Position numbers and translations under genes: made by a program | The notes under the pieces: model-generated | Database searches by the model: none | What the model was told of the DNA's origin: nothing | What the model saw: the letters and a program-made list of their open reading frames with translations, nothing else | Source of the DNA: an uncultured Fusobacterium sp. | GTDB lineage: Bacteria; Fusobacteriota; Fusobacteriia; Fusobacteriales; Fusobacteriaceae | Length of the DNA: 25,490 nt | Assembly: GCF_905200055.1 (NCBI RefSeq) | Contig: NZ_CAJKIS010000034.1 | Coordinates: 1-25,490, forward strand | Direction: 5' to 3' | Part shown: in pieces, positions 1 to 7,712 of the stretch | How the letters are laid out: each line of letters begins with the position of its first letter | Numbering within the stretch: position 1 is the first letter of the stretch

Positions 1-6
1 ACGAAA

Positions 7-66
7 TCTGACGCTAAAAATTCCGACGTGTTTGAGACGAAGTCGAGTTTCGGAATTTTAGTCAGA
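7..66. repeat. Imperfect inverted repeat / hairpin at the window edge
   Basis: The arms 7-26 and 50-66 are complementary apart from a 2-base bulge (13-14) and one extra A. An inner GAC/GTC pair lies near 25-44. The GC-rich centre differs from the surrounding AT-rich DNA. There is no clean T-run on either side, so it is not an obvious intrinsic terminator. It may be a dispersed intergenic palindrome, or part of the end of a gene lying outside the window. Confidence 0.55.
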
Positions 67-148
67 TGAGTTTTACTCTCTCTTTATTCTTTGACATGGA
101 ATTTAGCTGATATTTAAAAGAAATAGAGATAACTTAACTTGACTAATA

Positions 149-210
149 ATCGCTAAATACAAAGGTACTTTGTCAAAACCTAGCGATGTTCTAGATAACT
201 AAGCTTAGTT
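149..210. repeat. Cluster of small palindromes in gene-free DNA
   Basis: The stretch 67-246 has no gene that I can support. Within it, ATCGCTA (149-155) pairs with TAGCGAT (181-187) and encloses a second hairpin, ACAAAG (159-164) with CTTTGT (168-173). A perfect 14-base palindrome follows at 197-210. Function is unknown. It could be remains of a mobile element or a structured transcript. Confidence 0.4.
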
Positions 211-246
211 AAATAAATTATAGCTTAATGCAAATTAGTTTAGTAA

Positions 247-296
247 ATAAAAAACTGTTGAAATTGATAATACCAACTTATCAACTCTCAACAGTT
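247..296 (-). terminator. Terminator of the riboflavin operon
   Basis: On the minus strand, 33 bases after the ribBA stop, the arm at 288-296 pairs with 253-261. An inner stem (278-284 with 264-270) extends the hairpin, and a run of T follows directly. This is a classic intrinsic terminator at the end of the rib operon. Confidence 0.85.
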
Positions 297-328
297 CCCT
301 CTTAATTAATTCTTCTCATCTAAATTTA

Positions 329-1522
329 TTAGATATGAAGAAGGTGTCCCATCTTTTCTTTTTTAGTTTTCATATATTTTTCATTTGTTTCATTGAAACC
401 AGTTTCGATAGCTTCTCTTCCAGTAACAACTATTCCATATTCTTCAAGCCCTTTAATTTTTTCAGGATTATTAGTCATTATTCTAACTGATTTTATTCCT
501 AGAGCTTTAATCATTTGAGCAGCAATAGCATAATCTCTCATATCTGGATCAAATCCCAATCTAACATTTGCTTCTACTGTATCTGCTCCTTGTTCTTGAA
601 GAGTATAAGCTTTTAATTTATTAATTAAACCTATTCCTCTTCCCTCTTGTCTTAGGTAAAGAACTACTCCTTCTCCCTCTTCTTCAACTCTTCTCATAGC
701 TCTTTTTAATTGTGAACCACAATCACATCTCAATGATCCTAAAATATCTCCAGTGAAACATTCAGAGTGTATTCTAATAAGAACATTTTCTTTTCCTTTT
801 AAATCTCCCTTAGTTAAAGCAATGTGCTCTTTTCCATCAAGCTTATTATCAAAACCTACTATTACAAAATTTCCTTGAGGAGTTGGCATCTTAGCTTCAA
901 CCTCTATTTTCATAAGTTGATCATGTTTCTTTCTATATTTTTGTAACTCTTCAATAGAGATCATTTTTAAATTATGTTTTTTAGCAAAAATTTCTAAGTC
1001 ATCCATTCTTGCCATCATTCCATCTTCTTTCATAATTTCACAACATAATCCAACAGGTTTTAATCCTGCTAATTTCATTAAATCAACAGTTGCCTCTGTA
1101 TGTCCATTTCTTTCAAGAACTCCACCATCTTTAGCTTTTAATGGAAACATATGCCCTGGTCTTCTAAAGTCTTTAGGTTTTGCTCCATCTTCAACAACTT
1201 TTAAAGCTGTTAATGAACGTTCATAAGCTGATATTCCCGTTGTTGTATCTACATGATCTATTGACACAGTAAAAGCTGTGCAATGGTTATCTGTGTTGTC
1301 ACTGCACATTTGAGGAAGATCTAGTTTTTCTATATATTCACTAGACATTGGCATACAGATTAACCCTCTAGCATGAGCTGCCATAAGATTTACATTTTCA
1401 AGAGTTGCAAACTCTGCTGCACAAATTATATCCCCTTCATTTTCACGATCTTCATCATCTACTACTATAATTGATTTTCCTGCTCTTAGATCTTCTAAAG
1501 CATCTTCTATTCTATCTAACAT
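329..1522 (-). CDS. ribBA: Bifunctional 3,4-dihydroxy-2-butanone-4-phosphate synthase / GTP cyclohydrolase II
   Basis: This cytosolic fusion enzyme starts both arms of riboflavin synthesis. The N-terminal half (about residues 1-200) makes 3,4-dihydroxy-2-butanone 4-phosphate from ribulose 5-phosphate and carries the acidic DDEDRENEGD motif near residue 22. The C-terminal half opens GTP and has the zinc cysteines at about 255, 266 and 268 plus the RQEGRGIGL motif near 291. I chose the ATG at 1522 (397 aa): GAGGAG ends 8 bases upstream, whereas an in-frame GTG at 1531 directly abuts that site. It is the last gene of the operon, only 15 bases after the ribE stop, and is followed by a terminator. 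Length is normal for a RibBA. Confidence 0.97.
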   Translation of the reverse strand: MLDRIEDALEDLRAGKSIIVVDDEDRENEGDIICAAEFATLENVNLMAAHARGLICMPMSSEYIEKLDLPQMCSDNTDNHCTAFTVSIDHVDTTTGISAYERSLTALKVVEDGAKPKDFRRPGHMFPLKAKDGGVLERNGHTEATVDLMKLAGLKPVGLCCEIMKEDGMMARMDDLEIFAKKHNLKMISIEELQKYRKKHDQLMKIEVEAKMPTPQGNFVIVGFDNKLDGKEHIALTKGDLKGKENVLIRIHSECFTGDILGSLRCDCGSQLKRAMRRVEEEGEGVVLYLRQEGRGIGLINKLKAYTLQEQGADTVEANVRLGFDPDMRDYAIAAQMIKALGIKSVRIMTNNPEKIKGLEEYGIVVTGREAIETGFNETNEKYMKTKKEKMGHLLHI

Positions 1523-1537
1523 CAATTTCACTCCTCT

Positions 1538-2197
1538 TTAAAAACCATTTTCTAATAAAAATTCCATTGTTATTTTACTCTCTTTTTTCTCTTCAGGAAC
1601 AGAAAAATTAAGCAATCTTTCAACATATTTTCCAATCAGATCAGTTTCTACATTTATAAAGTCACCAATATTTTTCTTTCCTAAAGTTACCATCTCTTGA
1701 GTATGTGGAATAAGAGATACACTAAATGTCTTATCTGTCATTCTCATTACAGTAAGACTAGCTCCATCAAGAGTTACTCTTCCCTTTTCAACAACATATT
1801 TCATATATTTTCTATCTACTTCTATCTCATAAATTTTTGCTATTCCCTCTTGAGTGATAGAAACTATACTTCCTTCACAATCTACATCTCCAGTTACAAG
1901 ATGTCCACCTAGTGGAGTTGATAAAGTAATTGATTTTTCAAGATTAACTCTATCTCCTATATTTAATCTTTTTAAATTTGTTCTTTTAACTGTTTCATAC
2001 ATACAGTCAGCTGTAAAAAAATCTTCTCCTAGTTCTGTTGCTGTTAAACAAGTACCATTAGTTGCTATACTATCACCAATTTTACTTTTTTCCAATACTT
2101 TTTTACATTTTATCTTTATTTTAAGAGATTTCTCTCCATTTTCAATAGCTAGAACTTCTCCCATTTCCTCTACAAGTCCTGTAAAAATAGAAATCAC
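1538..2197 (-). CDS. ribE: Riboflavin synthase, alpha subunit
   Basis: It catalyses the last step of riboflavin synthesis, dismutation of two 6,7-dimethyl-8-ribityllumazine molecules. Two lumazine-binding beta-barrel repeats are visible. The first has FTGLVEE and NGTCLTAT; the second has GGHLVTGDVD and DGASLTV. The length (about 217-219 aa) is typical. The start is unclear. The family normally begins Met-Phe-Thr-Gly, but here the codon before Phe-Thr-Gly is ATT (2188). The only conventional candidate is GTG at 2197, which begins 1 base after the AAAGGAG site (2205-2199). I list the GTG, but an AUU start is possible. The gene starts 8 bases after the ribD stop, so translational coupling is likely. 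The alternative symbol ribC is used in some species. Confidence 0.93.
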   Translation of the reverse strand: MISIFTGLVEEMGEVLAIENGEKSLKIKIKCKKVLEKSKIGDSIATNGTCLTATELGEDFFTADCMYETVKRTNLKRLNIGDRVNLEKSITLSTPLGGHLVTGDVDCEGSIVSITQEGIAKIYEIEVDRKYMKYVVEKGRVTLDGASLTVMRMTDKTFSVSLIPHTQEMVTLGKKNIGDFINVETDLIGKYVERLLNFSVPEEKKESKITMEFLLENGF

Positions 2198-2205
2198 TCT
2201 CCTTT

Positions 2206-3282
2206 CTATCTATAGAATTCTACAGATACATTGTTTCCATAGCTGTTTATTTTTACATTTTTTAATTGGAAACCATCATCTATATTTTCAAAATTAAATC
2301 CTTTAATAAAAGGAATTGCTTTCTCATCACCTAAAATTTTTGGAGCTATAAATATCTCTCCACCATCAATTGCATCCTCTTCAAAAGCTTTAGAAATAAG
2401 ATAACTTCCACCTTCTAAAAGAATTGCATCTATTCCCTCTGCTCCTATTCTTTCTAATATCTCTTTTATTTTAAACTCTTTACCTTCTAAAAACAATATT
2501 TTAACATCTTTTTCTATTAATTTCTCTATTTTTTCACTATTCTCGTTTAATTTTGAAGTTACTAAGATACTTTTTTTATCTTGAAAATTTACAAATTTTG
2601 AAGTTAATGGTATTTTTAACTCTGGATCTATCACTATTCTATATGGATCTCTTCCATCTTCAACTCTTGCTGTTAAGCTAGGATCATCTGCTAACACAGT
2701 ATTTATTCCTACCATTATCCCCATATATCTATTTCTTAATTTTTGAACTTTCTCTCTTGCAATCTCATTTGTTATCCATTTAGAACTTCCTGTTCTACTT
2801 GCAATTTTACCATCAAGAGTAATTCCACACTTTAAAAAAAGATATGCTGTTTTTTTAGAAATATATTTCATAAAGACTCTATTTAATTCCATTGCCTCTT
2901 TTTCTAAAATTCCAGTAACTACTTCTATTCCAGCATCTTGCATCATCTTTATTCCTCTACCTGCAACTAAAGGATTGGGATCTAAAGATGCTATAAAGCA
3001 TCTTTTTATCCCCATCTCTATAATTTTTTTCGCACATGGAGGTGTTTTTCCATAATGAGAACAAGGCTCTAAAGTTACATATATATCTGCTCCCTTAGCC
3101 TCTTCTCCTGCTGCTTCTAAAGCAAATACTTCAGCATGAGGTCCACCATATTTCTTATGATATCCCTCTCCTATAATCTCTCCATTTTTCACAACAACAG
3201 CTCCTACAAGAGGGTTTGGATTAACCTTTCCTTCTCCTTTTAAAGCTAGTTCTAAAGCTCTCTCCATGTACTTAACATTCAT
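2206..3282 (-). CDS. ribD: Bifunctional diaminohydroxyphosphoribosylaminopyrimidine deaminase / 5-amino-6-(5-phosphoribosylamino)uracil reductase
   Basis: It carries out the second and third steps after GTP ring opening: pyrimidine deamination, then NADPH-dependent side-chain reduction. The N-terminal cytidine-deaminase-like domain has the zinc ligands His49-Ala-Glu51, Cys74 and Cys83 in the PCSHYGKTPPC motif. The C-terminal RibD reductase domain starts at about residue 145 with the GITLDGKIA stretch. At 358 aa it is full length. It starts 2 bases after the ribH stop, with its ribosome site inside the end of ribH, so the two are probably translationally coupled. Confidence 0.97.
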   Translation of the reverse strand: MNVKYMERALELALKGEGKVNPNPLVGAVVVKNGEIIGEGYHKKYGGPHAEVFALEAAGEEAKGADIYVTLEPCSHYGKTPPCAKKIIEMGIKRCFIASLDPNPLVAGRGIKMMQDAGIEVVTGILEKEAMELNRVFMKYISKKTAYLFLKCGITLDGKIASRTGSSKWITNEIAREKVQKLRNRYMGIMVGINTVLADDPSLTARVEDGRDPYRIVIDPELKIPLTSKFVNFQDKKSILVTSKLNENSEKIEKLIEKDVKILFLEGKEFKIKEILERIGAEGIDAILLEGGSYLISKAFEEDAIDGGEIFIAPKILGDEKAIPFIKGFNFENIDDGFQLKNVKINSYGNNVSVEFYR

Positions 3283-3284
3283 GA

Positions 3285-3746
3285 TTACATCCCCTTTAGT
3301 AGATTTACCATTTCTATTGCTGTAACTCCTGCATCAAATCCTTTGTTTCCTGCTTTTGTTCCAGCTCTTTGAATTGCTTCTTCAATAGTATTTGTAGTTA
3401 AAACTCCAAATATAACTGGTATTTCACTTTCAAGGCTTACAGAAGCAACTCCTTTAGAAACTTCTGCACAAACATAATCAAAATGTGGTGTTGATCCTTT
3501 AATTACTGCTCCTAGAGTAATTACTGCATCATATTTTCCTGACTTTGCCATTTTCTTTGCTACTAAAGGAATTTCAAAAGCTCCAGGTACCCAAGCTAAT
3601 TCAATATCTTCTCTTGCTACTTCATGTCTAACAAGTGCATCTTCTGCTCCACCAATTAGTTTTGATGTGATAAATTCATTAAATCTAGCTGCAATAATTC
3701 CAATTCTTAACCCTCTACCTGAATAATTTCCTTCTAATACTTTCAT
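3285..3746 (-). CDS. ribH: 6,7-dimethyl-8-ribityllumazine synthase
   Basis: It condenses the RibA-branch pyrimidine with 3,4-dihydroxy-2-butanone 4-phosphate to give lumazine, the substrate of riboflavin synthase. It usually forms icosahedral shells or pentamers. The 153 aa length is typical. Visible motifs are the N-terminal RIGIIAARFNEF, WVPGAFEIP and GSTPHFDYVC with the conserved catalytic-site His. It is the first gene of the operon. GAGGAGG (3757-3751) lies just before the ATG at 3746, and an FMN riboswitch with an attenuator lies upstream. Confidence 0.97.
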   Translation of the reverse strand: MKVLEGNYSGRGLRIGIIAARFNEFITSKLIGGAEDALVRHEVAREDIELAWVPGAFEIPLVAKKMAKSGKYDAVITLGAVIKGSTPHFDYVCAEVSKGVASVSLESEIPVIFGVLTTNTIEEAIQRAGTKAGNKGFDAGVTAIEMVNLLKGM

Positions 3747-3772
3747 TTTTCCTCCTCTGTTTCAGGACAAAT

Positions 3773-3797
3773 AAAAAGCCCAGATACACTCCGGGCT
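3773..3797 (-). terminator. Attenuator hairpin of the FMN riboswitch
   Basis: On the minus strand the arm at 3797-3790 pairs with 3784-3777 around a 5-base loop, giving an 8-pair stem with one G-T pair. It is followed by TTTTT, and lies between the riboswitch aptamer and ribH. This is the expected expression platform: FMN binding would favour this terminator. A second AT-rich hairpin (about 3823-3838) lies between aptamer and terminator and may take part in switching. Confidence 0.85.
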
Positions 3798-3840
3798 GTA
3801 AAAGCATAAAAAAGACAATCAAAAAAAGATAATCTTTTCT

Positions 3841-3957
3841 CTTCTTCCATCCAGACTTTACTGTCGGTTTTGGAGTTTCACCAAATCAAGATCTTTCGAT
3901 CTTCGCGGACTTTACCGCCGGTCGGGAATTGTTAATACTCACCCTGCCCTGAAGATA
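3841..3957 (-). promoter_or_regulatory. FMN riboswitch (RFN element)
   Basis: The minus strand contains the conserved RFN core in order: ATCTTCAGGGCAGGGTG (from about 3956), TTCCCGACCGGCGGTAA, AGTCCGCGA, then CCGACAGTAAAGTCTGGATGG ending near 3845. The variable arm near 3890-3900 is a short GATC-type hairpin. It lies between a good promoter and ribH, so it should reduce rib transcription when FMN is plentiful. Confidence 0.97.
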
Positions 3958-3983
3958 ATTATTTTATTATTATTGATATCTTG

Positions 3984-4012
3984 ATAATAGCACAACTTTG
4001 TACAAATTGCAA
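3984..4012 (-). promoter_or_regulatory. Promoter of the rib operon
   Basis: The minus strand has -35 TTGCAA (4012-4007), a 17-base spacer and -10 TATTAT (3989-3984). Transcription would start about 20 bases before the riboswitch aptamer, as expected for a riboswitch leader. It also means the operon does not depend on read-through from the transporter upstream. Confidence 0.75.
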
Positions 4013-4026
4013 ATATTTTATTCACT

Positions 4027-4908
4027 CTATTTTCTTTTGCTACTTTGGCTTAAGAATATTCCAAGCCCAACTAAAATTATTACTATACCTGTTCCTTGTT
4101 GTAAACTTATCTTCTCTGAAAGAATAAAGTAGCTTAATATACAAGTTCCAACTGCTTCTCCAAGTATACTCATAGATATTATTGAAGCACTTAACCATTT
4201 TAAAAGCCAAGTAAATATAAATTGTCCTAAAATTGTAGCCATAAATGCTAGCCCTAAAAATGCTCCCCAAGTTTTCAATGGATAATCTATGAAATTTTCA
4301 TTTCTCATAAGTGAATAAATAGCTAAAAACACCGATCCACTTCCAAAACTTATAACTGAATATGGAATAGCTGATAAAGTTGTTCTAATATGTTGGCCTA
4401 CCATGAAATATCCAGCTATTATAGCAGCAGCTACAAGAGCCATTATATCTCCTAGTAATGCTTCATTACTTATTTGTAGATCTCCCCAACCTATTACAAC
4501 TGAACCTAAGATAGCTATAACACATCCCATTAATGCCAATTTAGAATACTTCTCTTTAAAGATAAAATATCCCCCTATTAGAGCAAATAATGGCTGTAAA
4601 CAAACTATAACTGTTGAACTAGCAACTGAAGTATAATTCAAAGATTCAAACCACAATACATAATGAACTGATAGTAAAAATCCTGAAAGTACCCCCATTC
4701 CCCATTGCTTTGCATTTAGCTTTCCTATCTCTCTTCTATTTTCCTCTTTTAAAATTAAAAATGGAACAAGAGCTAAAGTTGTAATCAGCAATCTATAAAA
4801 TGCTGTTATACCTGCTGGTGCTGCTGCAATCTTTACAAAAATTGCCGATGTTGACAGAAAAAATACTGCAAAGAACAGTATTACATATGCCATTGATTTT
4901 GATTTCAT
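4027..4908 (-). CDS. EamA/DMT-family transporter
   Basis: This is an inner-membrane drug/metabolite transporter superfamily protein of 293 aa with about ten hydrophobic segments in two repeated EamA halves (roughly residues 8-140 and 150-290). Conserved-looking features include FYRLLITTLALVPF in the first half and the LGE(A)VGT stretch in the second. The substrate cannot be told from sequence; family members export amino acids, purines and other metabolites. It ends 15 bases before the rib promoter and points the same way. The riboswitch lies after it, so I infer it is not FMN-controlled and no link to riboflavin transport is shown. It has its own promoter (4946-4974). Confidence 0.9.
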   Translation of the reverse strand: MKSKSMAYVILFFAVFFLSTSAIFVKIAAAPAGITAFYRLLITTLALVPFLILKEENRREIGKLNAKQWGMGVLSGFLLSVHYVLWFESLNYTSVASSTVIVCLQPLFALIGGYFIFKEKYSKLALMGCVIAILGSVVIGWGDLQISNEALLGDIMALVAAAIIAGYFMVGQHIRTTLSAIPYSVISFGSGSVFLAIYSLMRNENFIDYPLKTWGAFLGLAFMATILGQFIFTWLLKWLSASIISMSILGEAVGTCILSYFILSEKISLQQGTGIVIILVGLGIFLSQSSKRK

Positions 4909-4945
4909 CTTTCTATAAATTCCTTTCCCTTAAATTTTCCTTCAC

Positions 4946-4974
4946 ATTTTACTATTTTTAACATATAAAGTCAA
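4946..4974 (-). promoter_or_regulatory. Promoter of the EamA transporter
   Basis: The minus strand has -35 TTGACT (4974-4969), a 17-base spacer and -10 TAAAAT (4951-4946), about 37 bases before the ATG at 4908. Confidence 0.6.
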
Positions 4975-5064
4975 AGGTTTCTAGTTTTCTTTTATTGCTT
5001 TTTTCTATAATTTCTGTTAAACTTTCTACTGTATGTAAAATTTTAAATATTCTAGGAGGTTTTA

Positions 5065-6387
5065 GTGAACAATAGATTAAAGTCTAGTTTTATTGGATTA
5101 ATTCCATTACTTATATTTGTGATACTATATTTAGGAGTTGGAACTTTTTTACAATTTAAAGGGGTTAGTATGGCATTCTATCAATTTCCATCTCCTGTTG
5201 CTATATTTGTAGGAATAATAGCTGCTTTTCTTTTATTTAAAGGAAAAATTTCAGAAAAATTCCATACTTTTTTATCTGGTTGTGGACATCAAGATATAAT
5301 TACTATGTGCATTATCTATCTTTTAGCTGGAGCATTTGCCAATGTTACTGAAAAAATGGGTGGAGTTAGTTCAACAGTTAATCTTGGACTTACATATATT
5401 CCTCCACACTTTTTAGCTGCTGGACTCTTTATTATTGCAGCTTTTATATCAACAGCTACTGGTACATCAGTAGGAGCTATCGTTTCAATAACTCCTATTG
5501 CTATTGGTTTAGCTGAAAAAAGTGGAGTTCCATTACCTTTAATCTTAGCTTCTGTTATGGGGGGAGCAATGTTTGGAGATAATCTATCTGTTATCTCTGA
5601 TACAACTATTGCTGCTACAAAAACTCAAGGGGTAGAGATGAGAGATAAATTTAGAGTCAACCTTTATATAGCTGCTCCTGCTGCTATTATAACTGTTATT
5701 CTACTTCTTATCTTTGGTAAACCTGTTAATATACCTCAAATTGAAACTCTTCCCTTTGAGATTATAAAAGTTTTACCATATATAACTGTTCTTGTTTTAG
5801 CTATCTCTGGTTTAAATGTATTTGTTGTTTTAACTACTGGAATCTTATTCTCTGGTATAATCGGAATGAGCCATGGAGCATTTGATTTTTTAACTTTTAC
5901 TCAAGAGATTTATAAAGGGTTTACAAATATGAATGAAATCTTTTTACTATCAATGTTGACTGGTGGACTTGCAACTATGTGTGCAAATGCTGGTGGAATA
6001 CAATGGCTTATAGATCAAATTCAAAGAATAATAGTAGGTAAAAAAAGTGCAAAAGTTGGGATTGGACTTTTAGTAGCTTTTACTGATATGGCTGTTGCAA
6101 ATAATACTGTTGCTATTATTATCAATGGTTCAATAGCTAAAAAAATATCTGAAAAATATGGTGTAGATCCTAAAGAGAGTGCTGCTATCTTAGATATCTT
6201 CTCCTGTATCTTCCAAGGACTTATCCCTTATGGAGCACAAATGCTTATTATGATAGGATTTACAAAGGGAAGTGCCTCTCCTATTGATATTATGCCACTA
6301 TTATGGTATCAAATGTTACTATTTATCTTTACAATAATCTTTATTATTTTCTCTATTAATGAGAAATTAAGTTTAAAATCTAAATAA
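5065..6387 (+). CDS. NhaC-family Na+/H+ antiporter
   Basis: This is an integral membrane protein of 440 aa with about 11-12 hydrophobic segments, belonging to the NhaC-like ion transporter superfamily. Such proteins exchange Na+ for H+, or amino acid pairs in some relatives. The conserved core is visible around TATGTSVGAI and GGAMFGDNLSVISDTTIAA (about residues 133-190). The second half repeats the pattern with MLTGGLATMCANAGG and FTDMAVANNTVAI. The start is GTG at 5065, with AGGAGG at 5054-5059. A TATAAT at 5006-5011 may be its -10 but has no convincing -35. It is the only plus-strand gene before 22 kb and has its own terminator. The exact substrate is not known. Confidence 0.9.
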   Translation: MNNRLKSSFIGLIPLLIFVILYLGVGTFLQFKGVSMAFYQFPSPVAIFVGIIAAFLLFKGKISEKFHTFLSGCGHQDIITMCIIYLLAGAFANVTEKMGGVSSTVNLGLTYIPPHFLAAGLFIIAAFISTATGTSVGAIVSITPIAIGLAEKSGVPLPLILASVMGGAMFGDNLSVISDTTIAATKTQGVEMRDKFRVNLYIAAPAAIITVILLLIFGKPVNIPQIETLPFEIIKVLPYITVLVLAISGLNVFVVLTTGILFSGIIGMSHGAFDFLTFTQEIYKGFTNMNEIFLLSMLTGGLATMCANAGGIQWLIDQIQRIIVGKKSAKVGIGLLVAFTDMAVANNTVAIIINGSIAKKISEKYGVDPKESAAILDIFSCIFQGLIPYGAQMLIMIGFTKGSASPIDIMPLLWYQMLLFIFTIIFIIFSINEKLSLKSK

Positions 6388-6392
6388 TGCAA

Positions 6393-6428
6393 AAAAGCCT
6401 AATATTCTTTATCGAATACTAGGCTTTT
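6393..6428. terminator. Bidirectional terminator between the antiporter and mrp
   Basis: AAAAGCCTA (6393-6401) pairs with TAGGCTTTT (6420-6428), and inner ATTC/GAAT pairs extend the stem. T-runs follow on both strands. It serves the plus-strand antiporter, which stops at 6387, and the minus-strand mrp, which stops at 6434. Confidence 0.88.
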
Positions 6429-6433
6429 ATTTA

Positions 6434-7255
6434 TTATAATTTATCTACTTCACCAATTATAACATCAGCTATTGGTGCAAAAAGTTTTTCAGTTCCTTGC
6501 TCTTCTCCCTTAGTTAGATTAGCAATTCCTCTAGTCATTGGAAGTTCTCCTAATAAAACAAGTCCCATTTCAGCTAAGAAATCATTTACTCCATTTTCTT
6601 CATTGAAACTTATTTTTGTATTACATTCTGGACATAGAATATAGCTCATATTTTCAACTACTCCAATAACTGGAATATTTAATTTTTTAGACATATTTAC
6701 AGCTTTAGCAACAATCATTGATACCATATCTTGAGGAACTGATACCATTACAACTCCATTTATTGGTGTAGATTGCATAACAGTAAGAGCTACATCTCCT
6801 GTTCCTGGAGGCATATCTATTAGAAGATAATCAAGTTCTCCCCATAATACTTCTTCCCAGAATTGTTTAACTGCTCCTCCAACAACTGGACCTCTCCATA
6901 CTACTGGTTCATTTTCATCATCTATTAAAAGGTTTAAAGATATTACTTTTATTCCCTCTTTAGAAACTACTGGAATTATATTTTCTCCATCTCCTGTAGC
7001 TTTTTGATCTTTCATTCCCATAAGTCTAGGAATACTTGGTCCTGTAATATCAGCATCCATTATTCCTACTTTATATCCTCTTCTATTAAGTTCTTTTGCT
7101 AGCAAAGTAGTAACTGTTGATTTTCCAACTCCTCCTTTACCACTCATTATCCCAATAACTTTTTTTATATGATTTAATGGGTTATTAACTATACCACAAC
7201 TTGCTTTATCTTTTGTACAAGTGCTTCCTGATGGACAACTTTTACAATCTGCCAT
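6434..7255 (-). CDS. mrp: Mrp/NBP35 (ApbC)-family iron-sulfur carrier ATPase
   Basis: This is a cytosolic P-loop ATPase of the MinD/Mrp class that carries and transfers Fe-S clusters to target proteins. The deviant Walker A, GKGGVGKS, is at residues 39-46; DADITGPS follows near 68, LIDMPPGTGD near 145, and the CPEC bridging motif has Cys208 and Cys211. The N-terminus also has a four-cysteine cluster (Cys4, 7, 13, 20) as in NBP35-type members, which suggests a second, stable Fe-S site. At 273 aa it is normal length. AAGGAGG precedes the ATG and a near-consensus promoter lies upstream. It is separated from the DUF1858 gene by that gene's terminator. Confidence 0.92.
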   Translation of the reverse strand: MADCKSCPSGSTCTKDKASCGIVNNPLNHIKKVIGIMSGKGGVGKSTVTTLLAKELNRRGYKVGIMDADITGPSIPRLMGMKDQKATGDGENIIPVVSKEGIKVISLNLLIDDENEPVVWRGPVVGGAVKQFWEEVLWGELDYLLIDMPPGTGDVALTVMQSTPINGVVMVSVPQDMVSMIVAKAVNMSKKLNIPVIGVVENMSYILCPECNTKISFNEENGVNDFLAEMGLVLLGELPMTRGIANLTKGEEQGTEKLFAPIADVIIGEVDKL

Positions 7256-7287
7256 TTCTTGCCTCCTTAAATTTTTTTATCATTATT

Positions 7288-7316
7288 ATAATACTCCTAC
7301 TTATAAACTTTGTCAA
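7288..7316 (-). promoter_or_regulatory. Promoter of mrp
   Basis: The minus strand has -35 TTGACA (7316-7311, full consensus), a 17-base spacer and -10 TATTAT (7293-7288), giving a leader of about 25 bases before the ATG at 7255. Confidence 0.8.
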
Positions 7317-7376
7317 ATCTTAAATTCTATCAAATTTTCTATCTTTTTCTATATATTTAAAACTATTTTTTCAAAA

Positions 7377-7421
7377 AATAAAAAAGCTATACCTCTATCA
7401 TATTATAAAGATATAGCTTTT
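7377..7421 (-). terminator. Terminator after the DUF1858 gene
   Basis: The arms 7382-7391 and 7412-7421 (AAAAGCTATA / TATAGCTTTT) form a 10-pair stem with a 20-base loop. On the minus strand a T-rich run follows. It sits 10 bases after the small gene's stop. Confidence 0.75.
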
Positions 7422-7430
7422 AATTATTTA

Positions 7431-7631
7431 CTATTTAGATTGAGCAATTAGTTCATTAGCTTCAGCTATTATAGCATCTGCATCTAATCCGTGAGCTGAA
7501 ATTCCTTCTCCTAAAGTTTCTCCAGCTGCGATCATACATCCGATGCATCCTAATCCATGTTTTCTGAAAATTTCAGCTAGTATAGGATATTGTTGAACTG
7601 CTTCTAAAATATTCATATCTTTAGTTATCAT
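7431..7631 (-). CDS. DUF1858 / ScdA-N-like small redox protein
   Basis: This is a 66 aa cytosolic protein with the DUF1858 signature: an N-terminal ITKDMNILEAV segment, a helix ending in HGLGCIGC (Cys29 and Cys32), then a helical tail. The family includes the N-terminal domain of di-iron repair proteins (ScdA/RIC) and short 'hybrid cluster protein-associated redox disulfide' proteins. Its biochemical role is poorly known. I chose the ATG at 7631 because AAGGAG ends 8 bases upstream; an in-frame GTG at 7640 overlaps that ribosome site. It has its own consensus promoter and terminator, so it is a one-gene unit next to the Fe-S carrier gene. Confidence 0.88.
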   Translation of the reverse strand: MITKDMNILEAVQQYPILAEIFRKHGLGCIGCMIAAGETLGEGISAHGLDADAIIAEANELIAQSK

Positions 7632-7671
7632 TATTATCACTCCTTAAAATATATAGTTTTTTTACTCTCTA

Positions 7672-7700
7672 ATTATATAAAAATTTACTTCTTATGTCAA
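7672..7700 (-). promoter_or_regulatory. Consensus promoter of the DUF1858 gene
   Basis: The minus strand has -35 TTGACA (7700-7695), a 17-base spacer and -10 TATAAT (7677-7672). Both hexamers are perfect sigma-70 consensus, so strong basal expression is expected unless a repressor acts here. The leader is about 33 bases. Confidence 0.88.
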
Positions 7701-7712
7701 CTTTTTTCAATA

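Noticed and set aside
91..119. TTGACA followed 17 bases later by TTAAAA, a possible plus-strand promoter
   Set aside because: The -10 match is weak and no gene or clear RNA follows on that strand before the rib terminator.
4027..4908. EamA transporter as a riboflavin transporter of the rib regulon
   Set aside because: It lies upstream of the rib promoter and riboswitch, has its own promoter, and its family gives no riboflavin specificity.
5006..5011. TATAAT as -10 of the antiporter promoter
   Set aside because: No acceptable -35 lies 16-18 bases upstream; kept only as a remark in the gene entry.
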